A program made the translations under genes and the position numbers. Shown here in pieces: positions 40,610 to 51,125 of a stretch of DNA of 64,000 nt. Under the pieces are notes generated by a model that saw nothing but the letters and a program-made list of their open reading frames with translations, was not told the origin of the DNA and did no database searches. The DNA comes from Aradus depressus (taxonomy: Eukaryota > Arthropoda > Insecta > Hemiptera > Aradidae). The DNA is taken from the NCBI GenBank assembly GCA_963662175.1, contig OY759218.1, forward strand, positions 12,826,001 through 12,890,000, read 5' to 3'. How positions within the stretch are numbered: position 1 is the first letter of the stretch; each line of letters starts with the position of its first letter.

Positions 40610-42030
40610 ACCCAACGCCCACCGCCTAAAAAAATTAAACTGAATAATGTATATCGTGAGTGGCTGTCAACAGTTCTTCTTTTTCTTCTTCTTCTTCTTC
40701 TGTTAACCGTTATCCTTTTTTAGAGATCTTTACGGCAAGTAGGATTGGAACACTCCTTTTCCATCTGAATTATTCTATTGATGTTCACTGTCAGGTAGTT
40801 GTTCTAGTTGGTCTAGTCGCTAGGCATGATGCTCTCATCGTCCAGATTGGGAGGACTCGCCACTCGTGATACAAACCCACCTCCAATAAAATCGTCCTGA
40901 GAGTGACGGTCGCCTTCTTCATCACTGTGGGGGTCATCATGATAGGGGGGATAAAATGGTACAGCCTGGACTAACTTTTCTTGCACACAGCCAGTAACGT
41001 TCTCTTTATCTTGTGAGTTTTCTTGAGAGTGATTTTGGAAGTATGTACAATAAGTACATGTGATCACAATAGTAGAGTAACAAAAACACTTGATCAAGCG
41101 GCTGTTCACCACCCCCGCCTCCTCAGAGAGGTCACGCCACCAGTGACGATTTAGTTGAGGCTTGTCCGGCGAGGACCTGACCAACATTAGCATTTGGATT
41201 CAATTTCGACTTGATGTGCTTTCCATCAGTCGAATCTGGGGTTCTGGAAGATGTCGAGACTTCGCTCATCTGATCAGTTTTATCATTTCTAGTATTCGAC
41301 TGGTTCTCAGTGTGATTGTGTTCACTGTCTGCTGTATGTTTGCCAATATGTTTTTTATCCTCCGTATTTTCATAATTTGAATTCAAGCCGAATTTTTTCA
41401 ATTCAATGATTTGATCATCTCTTTCTTTGCGATAGCGGCTGGTTTGGTTGGGTTGATGAGAATAAGGAGGTTGAGCCGTCGTTACAACATAGGTAGGCAT
41501 AACCATCGTTTGCATGGGAGGAACTGGCCCACCATAGCCGGGTGTCTGGTGTGTGTGTGGCCTCGACTGGGTCGGCGTGCTCACTGACCTAGGAGTATAA
41601 GGCTTAGCGTTCGGGTTATAAACGAACTCTTTAGCATTTGGATTCAATTTCGACTTGATGTGCTTTCACGAAAGTAACCTGTGCGCAAAGGTTAACAAGA
41701 GAAAACAAATTTACTTCATCTTATGGAGCCACTGAAAACTACGTTATTCTCACTAATTTTCATTCTGGGGCTGACTGTCTTGATCAACCATTATTAACTG
41801 CCGGAATCTTTTTACACAATTTTGGAGTTTTCTTGAGAGTGATTTTGGAAGTAGCCCCTTTTTTAATTTCTTTATAACAGGTATCAGATAGACCTATTCG
41901 TGAAAATGACACTTTTACTATCTTATTTTCTTGAAACTCTACGTAAAATATAATTTCATTAAACCTTCTCTCTAGATCGACAATCCTAACAGACTGGTAG
42001 ACCTCGCTCTTCTCAACGGGGTAATCTTGT
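40610..42030 (-). repeat. Array unit 1 (short, internally deleted)
   Basis: At about 40806 the sequence jumps from GTCAGGTAGTTGTTCT to GGTCTAGTCGCTAGGC, losing about 150 bp. The two tail copies are fused into one: it starts like copy A (MPSD end) and finishes like copy B. It has only the partial first 427-bp sub-repeat. Confidence 0.85.
41132..41647 (-). pseudogene. Ataxin-2-like PAM2 fragment, permuted (unit 1)
   Basis: The 171-residue frame starts [20 protein letters not shown], a PAM2-type motif (LNPNAKEF, the poly(A)-binding-protein MLLE ligand) as found in ataxin-2, followed by [17 protein letters not shown] and [20 protein letters not shown]. It then continues across a junction [15 protein letters not shown] into [15 protein letters not shown] and an acidic Ser/Thr-rich linker that ends again at [11 protein letters not shown]. 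In ataxin-2 the LKKF-type segment and linker come before PAM2; here the order is turned round. A 37-bp direct repeat (41187-41223 and 41631-41667) brackets the permuted part. After the second LNPNA the frame runs into unrelated [18 protein letters not shown]. No start, Lsm or LsmAD domain is present, so this is a gene fragment. Confidence 0.7.
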
Positions 42031-42046
42031 ACCCAACGCCCACCGC
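41784..42046 (-). pseudogene. Unknown domain after a splice acceptor, spanning each unit boundary
   Basis: A textbook acceptor (TTTAATTTTTTTAG, read minus, ending 42047) opens GGRWVQDYPVEKSEVYQSVR, then IVDLERRFNEIIFYVEFQEN, KIVKVSFSRIGLSDTCYKEI and KKGATSKITLKKTPKL, stopping at 41784. It reads like a compact mixed alpha/beta domain, but I cannot assign a family. The same 3' part is what the 427-bp sub-repeat amplifies; internal sub-repeats lack the acceptor and have CATTGTAGCAAGTG-type sequence before it. Equivalent starts lie 2442 or 2869 bp further along in each unit. Confidence 0.5.
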
Positions 42047-42394
42047 CTAAAAAAATTAAACTGAATAATGTATATCGTGAGTGGCTGTCAACAGTTCTTC
42101 TTTTTCTTCTTCTTCTTCTTCTGTTAACCGTTATCCTTTTTTAGAGATCTTTACGGCAAGTAGGATTGGAATACTCCTTTTTCATCTGAATTATTCTATT
42201 GATGTTCACTGTCAGGTAGTTGTTCTGCTGAACGAGATGATTGTCGCAGACCTGCTCTTCGTTGCAGCTCCGTTTGGGGCAATGTTCATTTTCATCATCA
42301 CTTGATCCACTTCACCGGACCTTCTCTTCATCCTAGTTTCGGGCTGGTTCAAAGATGTTGTTTCTTCCGTGTTTTAATGCTGAAGTCCCGGGGT

Positions 42395-42785
42395 CTAGTC
42401 GCTAGGCATGGTGCTCTCATCGTCCAGATTGGGAGGACTCGCCACTCGTGATACAAACCCACCTCCAATAAAATCGTCCTGAGAGTGACGGTCGCCTTCT
42501 TCATCACTGTGGGGGTCAACATGATAGGGGGGATAAAATGGTACATCCTGGACTAACTTTTCTTGCACACAGCCAGTAACGTTCTCTTTATCCGTGAAAG
42601 AAGCTGTTACAACAGGAATAACGCTTTCGGTAGAGCCAGACGGGGGCGGCGCATTAGGATATACAGGAATATGGAGCGGGTGTCTTCCATCGTAATGTGG
42701 AGGGGTGTCACTGTTACATTCAAAATCTCTTCTTCGAAACCGTCGTTGCAGAGGCCACAGTCCAAATGAAATGTGAGTACATACA
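42395..42785 (-). pseudogene. Acidic Pro-rich protein tail, copy A (unit 2 as reference)
   Basis: The minus strand is open from about 42785: FGLWPLQRRFRRRDFECNSD, TPPHYDGRHPLHIPVYPNAP (with a PPxY motif, PPHY), PPSGSTESVIPVVTASFTD, KENVTGCVQEKLVQDVPFYP, PYHVDPHSDEEGDRHSQDDF, IGGGFVSRVASPPNLDDEST and MPSD-stop. Composition and the clean ending look like the C-terminal region of a real protein, perhaps a cytoplasmic tail, but I do not recognise it. Equivalent copies occur at the same place in units 3-8; in unit 4 it is split by the LINE, and unit 1 keeps only its end. Confidence 0.5.
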
Positions 42786-42824
42786 TAATACCGTGCTATG
42801 AAAAATTACCCTATGGTTCGATGT

Positions 42825-43208
42825 TCATCTTGGTGGAGGCATGGTGCTCTCATCGTCCAGATTGGGAGGACTCGCCACTCGTGATACAAACCCACCTCCA
42901 ATAAAATCGTCCTGAGAGTGACGGTCGCCTTCTTCATCACTGTGGGGGTCATCATGATAGGGGGGATAAAATGGTACAGCCTGGACTAACTTTTCTTGCA
43001 CACAGCCAGTAACGTTCTCTTTATCTTGTGAGTTTTCTTGAGAGTGATTTTGGAAGTATGTACAATAAGTACATGTGATCACAATAGTAGAGTAACAAAA
43101 ACACTTGATCAAGCGGCTGTTCACCACCCCCGCCTCCTCAGAGAGGTCACGCCACCAGTGACGATTTAGTTGAGGCTTGTCCGGCGAGGACCTGACCAAC
43201 ATTAGCAT
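42825..43208 (-). pseudogene. Acidic Pro-rich protein tail, copy B, joined to another piece (unit 2 as reference)
   Basis: This frame shares KENVTGCVQEKLVQ through NLDDESTMP with copy A but ends PPR-stop instead of SD-stop. Upstream, instead of PVVTASFTD, it has CTYFQNHSQENSQD and, before that, [20 protein letters not shown]. The junction lies near a 29-bp sequence that also occurs in the 427-bp sub-repeat. Copies: 40813-41193, 45267-45650, 51845-52228, 54287-54670, 57156-57539, 60025-60408, 62467-62850. Confidence 0.5.
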
Positions 43209-43662
43209 TTGGATTCAATTTCGACTTGATGTGCTTTCCATCAGTCGAATCTGGGGTTCTGGAAGATGTCGAGACTTCGCTCATCTGATCAGTTTTATCA
43301 TTTCTAGTATTCGACTGGTTCTCAGTGTGATTGTGTTCACTGTCTGCTGTATGTTTGCCAATATGTTTTTTATCCTCCGTATTTTCATAATTTGAATTCA
43401 AGCCGAATTTTTTCAATTCAATGATTTGATCATCTCTTTCTTTGCGATAGCGGCTGGTTTGGTTGGGTTGATGAGAATAAGGAGGTTGAGCCGTCGTTAC
43501 AACATAGGTAGGCATAACCATCGTTTGCATGGGAGGAACTGGCCCACCATAGCCGGGTGTCTGGTGTGTGTGTGGCCTCGACTGGGTCGGCGTGCTCACT
43601 GACCTAGGAGTATAAGGCTTAGCGTTCGGGTTATAAACGAACTCTTTAGCATTTGGATTCAA
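43147..43662 (-). pseudogene. Ataxin-2-like PAM2 fragment, permuted (unit 2)
   Basis: Identical in protein to the unit 1 copy and fully open. Overlaps the tail frame of 42825-43208 by 62 bases in another frame. Confidence 0.7.
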
Positions 43663-44043
43663 TTTCGACTTGATGTGCTTTCACGAAAGTAACCTGTGCG
43701 CAAAGGTTAACAAGAGAAAACAAATTTACTTCATCTTATGGAGCCACTGAAAACTACGTTATTCTCACTAATTTTCATTCTGGGGCTGACTGTCTTGATC
43801 AACCATTATTAACTGCCGGAATCTTTTTACACAATTTTGGAGTTTTCTTGAGAGTGATTTTGGAAGTAGCCCCTTTTTTAATTTCTTTATAACAGGTATC
43901 AGATAGACCTATTCGTGAAAATGACACTTTTACTATCTTATTTTCTTGAAACTCTACGTAAAATATAATTTCATTAAACCTTCTCTCTAGATCGACAATC
44001 CTAACAGACTGGTAGACCTCGCTCTTCTCAACGGGATAATCTT

Positions 44044-44470
44044 GTAGTCATTGTAGCAAGTGAAAATATAGGGTCGTAGCAGCCCCCCTGACATGTTCAT
44101 AGAAGACTGTCACTGCACCTCCTGAGTTTGTGACGTAGTATTTTTTACACAATGACATCGATGAACCTCCTCTGAAGAGAATTTCTCCTATTCACTAATT
44201 TTCATTCTGGGGCTGACTGTCTTGATCAACCATTATTAACTGCCGGAATCTTTTTACACAATTTTGGAGTTTTCTTGAGAGTGATTTTGGAAGTAGCCCC
44301 TTTTTTAATTTCTTTATAACAGGTATCAGATAGACCTATTCGTGAAAATGACACTTTTACTATCTTATTTTCTTGAAACTCTACGTAAAATATAATTTCA
44401 TTAAACCTTCTCTCTAGATCGACAATCCTAACAGACTGGTAGACCTCGCTCTTCTCAACGGGGTAATCTT
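44044..44470 (-). repeat. 427-bp sub-repeat (unit 2 reference)
   Basis: Begins GTAGTCATTGTAGCAAGTGA and ends with GGGGTAATCTT. Full copies: 44044, 46486, 53064, 55506, 55933, 58375, 58802, 61244, and 63686 (cut by the window). Each follows a partial copy that starts at about ATTCTCACTAATTTTCATTC. Its count sets the unit length. Confidence 0.9.
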
Positions 44471-44472
44471 GT

Positions 44473-46914
44473 ACCCAACGCCCACCGCCTAAAAAAATTA
44501 AACTGAATAATGTATATCGTGAGTGGCTGTCAACAGTTCTTCTTTTTCTTCTTCTTCTTCTTCTGTTAACCGTTATCCTTTTTTAGAGATCTTTACGGCA
44601 AGTAGGATTGGAACACTCCTTTTTCATCTGAATTATTCTATTGATGTTCACTGTCAGGTAGTTGTTCTGCTGAACGAGATGATTGTCGCAGACCTGCTCT
44701 TCGTTGCAGCTCCGTTTGGGGCAATGTTCATTTTCATCATCACTTGATCCACTTCACCGGACCTTCTCTTCATCCTAGTTTCGGGCTGGTTCAAAGATGT
44801 TGTTTCTTCCGTGTTTTAATGCTGAAGTCCCGGGGTCTAGTCGCTAGGCATGGTGCTCTCATCGTCCAGATTGGGAGGACTCGCCACTCGTGATACAAAC
44901 CCACCTCCAATAAAATCGTCCTGAGAGTGACGGTCGCCTTCTTCATCACTGTGGGGGTCAACATGATAGGGGGGATAAAATGGTACACCCTGGACTAACT
45001 TTTCTTGCACACAGCCAGTAACGTTCTCTTTATCCGTGAAAGAAGCTGTTACAACAGGAATAACGCTTTCGGTAGAGCCAGACGGGGGCGGCGCATTAGG
45101 ATATACAGGAATATGGAGCGGGTGTCTTCCATCGTAATGTGGAGGGGTGTCACTGTTACATTCAAAATCTCTTCTTCGAAACCGTCGTTGCAGAGGCCAC
45201 AGTCCAAATGAAATGTGAGTACATACATAATACCGTGCTATGAAAAATTACCCTATGGTTCGATGTTCATCTTGGTGGAGGCATGGTGCTCTCATCGTCC
45301 AGATTGGGAGGACTCGCCACTCGTGATACAAACCCACCTCCAATAAAAGCGTCCTGAGAGTGACGGTCGCCTTCTTCATCACTGTGGGGGTCATCATGAT
45401 AGGGGGGATAAAATGGTACAGCCTGGACTAACTTTTCTTGCACACAGCCAGTAACGTTCTCTTTATCTTGTGAGTTTTCTTGAGAGTGATTTTGGAAGTA
45501 TGTACAATAAGTACATGTGATCACAATAGTAGAGTAACAAAAACACTTGATCAAGCGGCTGTTCACCACCCCCGCCTCCTCAGAGAGGTCACGCCACCAG
45601 TGACGATTTAGTTGAGGCTTGTCCGGCGAGGACCTGACCAACATTAGCATTTGGATTCAATTTCGACTTGATGTGCTTTCCATCAGTCGAATCTGGGGTT
45701 CTGGAAGATGTCGAGACTTCGCTCATCTGATCAGTTTTATCATTTCTAGTATTCGACTGGTTCTCAGTGTGATTGTGTTCACTGTCTGCTGTATGTTTGC
45801 CAATATGTTTTTTATCCTCCGTATTTTCATAATTTGAATTCAAGCCGAATTTTTTCAATTCAATGATTTGATCATCTCTTTCTTTGCGATAGCGGCTGGT
45901 TTGGTTGGGTTGATGAGAATAAGGAGGTTGAGCCGTCGTTACAACATAGGTAGGCATAACCATCGTTTGCATGGGAGGAACTGGCCCACCATAGCCGGGT
46001 GTCTGGTGTGTGTGTGGCCTCGACTGGGTCGGCGTGCTCACTGACCTAGGAGTATAAGGCTTAGCGTTCGGGTTATAAACGAACTCTTTAGCATTTGGAT
46101 TCAATTTCGACTTGATGTGCTTTCACGAAAGTAACCTGTGCGCAAAGGTTAACAAGAGAAAACAAATTTACTTCATCTTTTGGAGCCACTGAAAACTACG
46201 TTATTCTCACTAATTTTCATTCTGGGGCTGACTGTCTTGATCAACCATTATTAACTGCCGGAATCTTTTTACACAATTTTGGAGTTTTCTTGAGAGTGAT
46301 TTTGGAAGTAGCCCCTTTTTTAATTTCTTTATAACAGGTATCAGATAGACCTATTCGTGAAAATGACACTTTTACTATCTTATTTTCTTGAAACTCTACG
46401 TAAAATATAATTTCATTAAACCTTCTCTCTAGATCGACAATCCTAACAGACTGGTAGACCTCGCTCTTCTCAACGGGATAATCTTGTAGTCATTGTAGCA
46501 AGTGAAAATATAGGGTCGTAGCAGCCCCCCTGACATGTTCATAGAAGACTGTCACTGCACCTCCTGAGTTTGTGACGTAGTATTTTTTACACAATGACAT
46601 CGATGAACCTCCTCTGAAGAGAATTTCTCCTATTCACTAATTTTCATTCTGGGGCTGACTGTCTTGATCAACCATTATTAACTGCCGGAATCTTTTTACA
46701 CAATTTTGGAGTTTTCTTGAGAGTGATTTTGGAAGTAGCCCCTTTTTTAATTTCTTTATAACAGGTATCAGATAGACCTATTCGTGAAAATGACACTTTT
46801 ACTATCTTATTTTCTTGAAACTCTACGTAAAATATAATTTCATTAAACCTTCTCTCTAGATCGACAATCCTAACAGACTGGTAGACCTCGCTCTTCTCAA
46901 CGGGGTAATCTTGT
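44473..46914 (-). repeat. Array unit 3 (2442 bp)
   Basis: Same order as unit 2, with private changes such as ACACCC for ACATCC at about 44987 and an AGC for ATC change at about 45349 (Asp to Ala in the tail). Full sub-repeat at 46486-46912. Confidence 0.9.
45589..46104 (-). pseudogene. Ataxin-2-like PAM2 fragment, permuted (unit 3)
   Basis: Open and identical in protein to units 1 and 2. Confidence 0.7.
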
Positions 46915-47385
46915 ACCCAACGCCCACCGCCTAAAAAAATTAAACTGAATAATGTATATCGTGAGTGGCTGTCAACAGTTCTTCTTTTTCTTCTTCTTCT
47001 TCTTCTTCTGTTAACCGTTATCCTTTTTTAGAGATCTTTACGGCAAGTAGGATTGGAACACTCCTTTTTCATCTGAATTATTCTATTGATGTTCACTGTC
47101 AGGTAGTTGTTCTGCTGAACGAGATGATTGTCGCAGACCTGCTCTTCGTTGCAGCTCCGTTTGGGGCAATGTTCATTTTCATCATCACTTGATCCACTTC
47201 ACCGGACCTTCTCTTCATCCTAGTTTCGGGCTGGTTCAAAGATGTTGTTTCTTCCGTGTTTTAATGCTGAAGTCCCGGGGTCTAGTCGCTAGGCATGGTG
47301 CTCTCATCGTCCAGATTGGGAGGACTCGCCACTCGTGATACAAACCCACCTCCAATAAAATCGTCCTGAGAGTGACGGTCGCCTT

Positions 47386-47396
47386 CTTCATCACTG
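47386..47396. repeat. LINE target-site duplication, left
   Basis: CTTCATCACTG, repeated at 51519-51529. The sequence occurs once at this place in uninterrupted units (for example within 42500-42510). Confidence 0.92.
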
Positions 47397-47773
47397 AAAT
47401 GAAATGAAATGAAATGAAAAATAATCTTTATTCTGGGACTTTCGTCCCCTAAGAATAATAACATAAGAAGTAGATAAAAGAGTACAAGTATCGACCCATT
47501 GAGACAGAATAAAAATAAAGGAAAAGAGGTCTAGTAATAAATATAAAATGTTAGAGAGAGGCAATGATTAAAACAATAAAAAACTGGTGAAAATTAATGA
47601 TAAAAATAAGAAAAAAACAAAATATGAATAATAATGTAAAACATAATAACAATAGTGAGTTATATATGAATTTAATCGCAAAAAAACTGGGCAGATGAAA
47701 CTGGAGTGTGACAATCTGTCCAGTGGAGTGAGAGACTTATAGGAAGACTAGAACTATCTCATAGGAGCCCGCC

Positions 47774-50578
47774 TTAGGAATCAGAGGTTTGTTGAGTTAG
47801 GAGATAATGGAAAAGTAAGGACTTAAATGAAAGAAGAGAAGGAGCATGGCGGATCTGGAGAGGGAGAGAGTTCCAGAGGGAGTTAGCTTGGATAAGGAAA
47901 GAGTTGTGGTAGGTTGTTGTCCTGTGGGAAGGGAGGTAAAGATCCGAGGGGCGGGATCTAGTGACTTTCTGGTGGATATGGGATTTAAATTGGAGCATTT
48001 GGAAGATGTAGGAGGGCTTTTGGGAAGATATGGTTTGATAGAGGAAGGAGCCAAGGAAATATTGTCGACGAGAGGATGGGAAGAGCCATTTTAGGTCGGT
48101 ATAGGAACTAGTAATAGAGGAGTGTCTGGGGAGCCCGAAGATGAATCTTAGAAAGGAGTTCATGACTCGCTTTAGTTTCATGTCGAGCTCACCAGACAGT
48201 CCTCCATATGCGAGGCAAGCATAATCAAAGTAGGGGAAAACAAGAGAGGATACCAACAGCTGACGGGTTTTCGTGGGAAGAAGGTGACGAAGGCGTTTGA
48301 GGAAGTAGAGGGTTTTGAAGGAGCGGTTGGAGATGTGAGAAACATGGTCTTTCCAGGAGAGGGTTTGATCAAGGATCAATCCAAGATTTTTTACACTGGT
48401 GCAGTATTCAATATCGGAGTCATGTAGTCTTAATGGAGGTAAGTCAGTAAGGGAGTTTAGTAGTTTATGGTTACCTATCACAATGGCTTTAGTCTTCTCA
48501 GCGTTCAGTGTCAGTCCATTCTTGGAAGCCCAGTCTGTGATACCAAGGATGTCCTCCATCATCTTGTCGTAAGCAGCAAGAGCGGTGGAGGGGTGGAAGG
48601 AGAGATACATTTGGAAGTCATCGGCATAAAGGTGATAATTGGAGTGTTTGATGGAATTGGGGAGGTCATTTATGAAGATAGAGAAAAGGGTAGGAGAAAG
48701 GGATGAGCCTTGAGGGACCCCAGAATTAACTGGCAGAAAGGAAGAGGGAGGGAGATTTGGGACGAGAACTGACTGAGAACGACCGGAGAGGAAGGACTGA
48801 AACCAGCGAACAGCACTGCTGGAAAGGTGGGTATTGTGGAGCTTGGAGAGGAGGATGCTGTGGTCAACGGTGTCAAAGGCTTTAGTGAAGTCGAAAAGTA
48901 CGAGCAGAGTAACCTGTCTGTTGTCTATGGCTAGTTGGAGGTCATTGGTAACTTTTAGGAGAGCGGATTGAGTGCTTAAGCAAGGACGGAAGCCGGACTG
49001 TAGGGGATTTAAGATTTGGTTGGTTTCAAGATAGGAGGATAGTTGGGATTGGGCTATTCGTTCTAAGGGTTTGGAGAGGTTGGAAAGGATAGATATTGGC
49101 CGGAGATCTTTTGGAGAAGAGGGATTAGGAATTTTATTTAGGGGGAGGACAATAGCTGATTTCCAAGCAGTCGGGAAAACTGAGTTCTGCAGGGAGAAGT
49201 TGTAGATGTGAAGGAGGACAGGAAGGATGGAGGGGAGGGCGCATTTGATCAATTTTACGGGGACATTGTCTGGACCGTAGGCGTTTGTACGGGATTTAAG
49301 GATGCTATTGAGAAGATCTTCAGGATGTATATAGGAAAAAAAGAAGGAATTTGGATTGAAAGTTAGATTAGGAGGCAAGGGGGTAGGGGGAGAATTTGTA
49401 TTAGGTGATGAAGTGAAAAAGTGGTTTAGAGTATCAGGAGAGCAAGGAATATTGGAGGAGCACTGTTTTGATTTGACTAAGGATAGGTTGCGGAGAAGGG
49501 ACCATTTGGATTTAGGATTAGGAGCTTCAGACAAGACCCTGTGGAAGTATTCAACCTTAGCTCTTCTCTGTAAAGACTGGGTTCGGTTACGTAGACCTTT
49601 GTAAATCTCATAATCCGTGGAAGAGTGACTGCGGACAAATTTGCGCCTTGCAGAGTCTCTATTCTTCATAAAACTTCTGATTTCAGGAGTTAGCCATGGT
49701 GCAGGGGGCCGTCGGATTCGAGATTCCTGCAATGGCGCGTGTTTATCCAGCACGAATATGAGATTTGTCGTCAGATCTTGAACCATATCGTCGACGGAGT
49801 GGCTATTGAATATTGGGCTCCAGTCAATAGCATCAAGGTCTTGCTGTAGAGATTCAGGAGATATAGAGGAAAGATGTCTCGAGGATATGGTTTTTTTAAC
49901 AAAAGGAGGAGATTGGAGATCATAGGAAATAGAGATAAGATCATGGCCGGAGAGAAAAGGAACAGGAAATTGGGAGGAGGAAAGTAATTTAACAGAGGAG
50001 TCAATGACATGGATGTCAAGCCAGGTGTGACTATGCTGAGTATGATGGGTAGGAGAGTAAGGTACTAAGTAGAGATTGAGGGAGTAAAAAAGGTTGAGGA
50101 GGTACTTTTTATCATAGGAATCAGAGAGGAAGTTTGAGTTGAAATCTCCGGCAAGGATGAGATTGGAGTAAATGGGGAGGTACGCTAGGAGTAGGGATTC
50201 AAGGTCGGTGCCAAAGGGGATAGTGGGTGGTCTGTAGACTACACCATAGAGCAACTTTTCATGGCGAATTGTTACTTCCAGTAACATATACTCGACGTGT
50301 GGGAGAGGGGAGTCAGATGAACAATCGAGAACACGGGCCTTGAGAGAGTCATGTACATAGACCCCCACACCCCCACCAGTCCGACCGGAGCGGTCATTAC
50401 GAAACAGGGTGTAGCCAGGAAGAGGAAGAGCGGAGTTAGGGATGAGAGGGGTGAGCCAGGTCTCGGAGATTCCAATCAGGTGATAGGTATGGGATTGGAA
50501 AAAGTCTGAGAACTCATCAAAATGAGGGAAGAGGGACTGGGCGTTAACATGACAACTGGTTAATATATTATAGGACAT
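47774..50578 (-). CDS. LINE ORF2: APE endonuclease plus reverse transcriptase, 934 aa, intact
   Basis: Endonuclease motifs: GISETWL at about 36-42, AGDFN at 143-147 and SGHDLI at 210-215. Reverse transcriptase motifs: LRPISILSNLSK near 492, LFDFTKAFDTVDHS at 561-574, GVPQGSSLSPTLF at 620-632, YADDFQMY (catalytic YADD) at 651-658, then SVKNLGLILDQTLSWKDH. The C-terminal part has DYACLAYGGLSGEL and ends FHYLLTQQTSDS. The protein makes target-primed reverse transcription possible. Length and order fit CR1/L2-type LINEs. No stop or frameshift is present, so this copy may still be active or be a recent offspring of an active one. Clade assignment is by motif only. Confidence 0.93.
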   Translation of the reverse strand: MSYNILTSCHVNAQSLFPHFDEFSDFFQSHTYHLIGISETWLTPLIPNSALPLPGYTLFRNDRSGRTGGGVGVYVHDSLKARVLDCSSDSPLPHVEYMLLEVTIRHEKLLYGVVYRPPTIPFGTDLESLLLAYLPIYSNLILAGDFNSNFLSDSYDKKYLLNLFYSLNLYLVPYSPTHHTQHSHTWLDIHVIDSSVKLLSSSQFPVPFLSGHDLISISYDLQSPPFVKKTISSRHLSSISPESLQQDLDAIDWSPIFNSHSVDDMVQDLTTNLIFVLDKHAPLQESRIRRPPAPWLTPEIRSFMKNRDSARRKFVRSHSSTDYEIYKGLRNRTQSLQRRAKVEYFHRVLSEAPNPKSKWSLLRNLSLVKSKQCSSNIPCSPDTLNHFFTSSPNTNSPPTPLPPNLTFNPNSFFFSYIHPEDLLNSILKSRTNAYGPDNVPVKLIKCALPSILPVLLHIYNFSLQNSVFPTAWKSAIVLPLNKIPNPSSPKDLRPISILSNLSKPLERIAQSQLSSYLETNQILNPLQSGFRPCLSTQSALLKVTNDLQLAIDNRQVTLLVLFDFTKAFDTVDHSILLSKLHNTHLSSSAVRWFQSFLSGRSQSVLVPNLPPSSFLPVNSGVPQGSSLSPTLFSIFINDLPNSIKHSNYHLYADDFQMYLSFHPSTALAAYDKMMEDILGITDWASKNGLTLNAEKTKAIVIGNHKLLNSLTDLPPLRLHDSDIEYCTSVKNLGLILDQTLSWKDHVSHISNRSFKTLYFLKRLRHLLPTKTRQLLVSSLVFPYFDYACLAYGGLSGELDMKLKRVMNSFLRFIFGLPRHSSITSSYTDLKWLFPSSRRQYFLGSFLYQTISSQKPSYIFQMLQFKSHIHQKVTRSRPSDLYLPSHRTTTYHNSFLIQANSLWNSLPLQIRHAPSLLSFKSLLFHYLLTQQTSDS

Positions 50579-51125
50579 GGTGAAGAGAGGAGGGAGGTAA
50601 TATATAGGGCAGGTGAGGGGTTAGAGGAGAAGACGGCTTGGTCCCATGTATCGAAAAGGAGATCCCATGAGTGATAATACCAAACTGATTAATAATTGAT
50701 AGGAAAAGAGAACAAGCAAGTAAAATGAAAAAATGGAATGTAGGCAAAGTTAAATTATATACAAGAATAGTGTTTACAATTCTGCAAGCATGGTGATAAA
50801 AAATGAAAAATGAACATTTACATAAATAACATAAACAAAAATAAATAAATACTAGCTTAGTGAGGAACAATAACAGAAAGGAAAGGCCTGGTTTGATAAT
50901 AAAGAGAAACATGTGAACGAAAATAAACTGAAGAGTACAATCGAAAACAAAAATACACAATAAAAAGAAATCCGAAAAACACGAAACGGACGAGAAGAGA
51001 GGTGAAGAGCCGGAGAGAAACCGCATCAGGATGTTGGGGTACAGATGACCGAAGACAACTGGAGTAAAGATGGAGAAAGAGTTGGCGGAGGAGTGGGGGG
51101 ACCGGGGGAGACCTGATTGTTGTTG

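Larger units (their letters stand above)
42031..44472 (-). repeat. Array unit 2 (2442 bp)
   Basis: Reference unit. Tail copy A about 42395-42785, tail copy B 42825-43208, permuted ataxin-2-like frame 43147-43662, a partial sub-repeat about 43760-44043 and one full 427-bp sub-repeat 44044-44470. Confidence 0.9.

Noticed and set aside
40660..40869. Repeated plus-strand frame starting MAVNSSSFSSSS in every array unit
   Set aside because: It is antisense to better minus-strand frames and owes its Ser run to a TTC microsatellite; it uses a GTG-like context with no splice or start support.
42563..42769. Repeated plus-strand 68-residue frame (MHTASNVLF)
   Set aside because: It is the antisense of the minus-strand tail copy A, whose Pro-rich acidic reading with a clean stop is more protein-like.
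43177..43395. Plus-strand 72-residue hydrophobic frame ([10 protein letters not shown])
   Set aside because: It is the antisense shadow of the ataxin-2-like frame; the minus strand carries the recognisable PAM2 motif.
50568..51026. 152-residue hydrophobic minus-strand frame between LINE ORF1 and ORF2
   Set aside because: Phe/Leu/Ile bias comes from T-rich spacer sequence; no LINE protein is expected here and no motif is seen.
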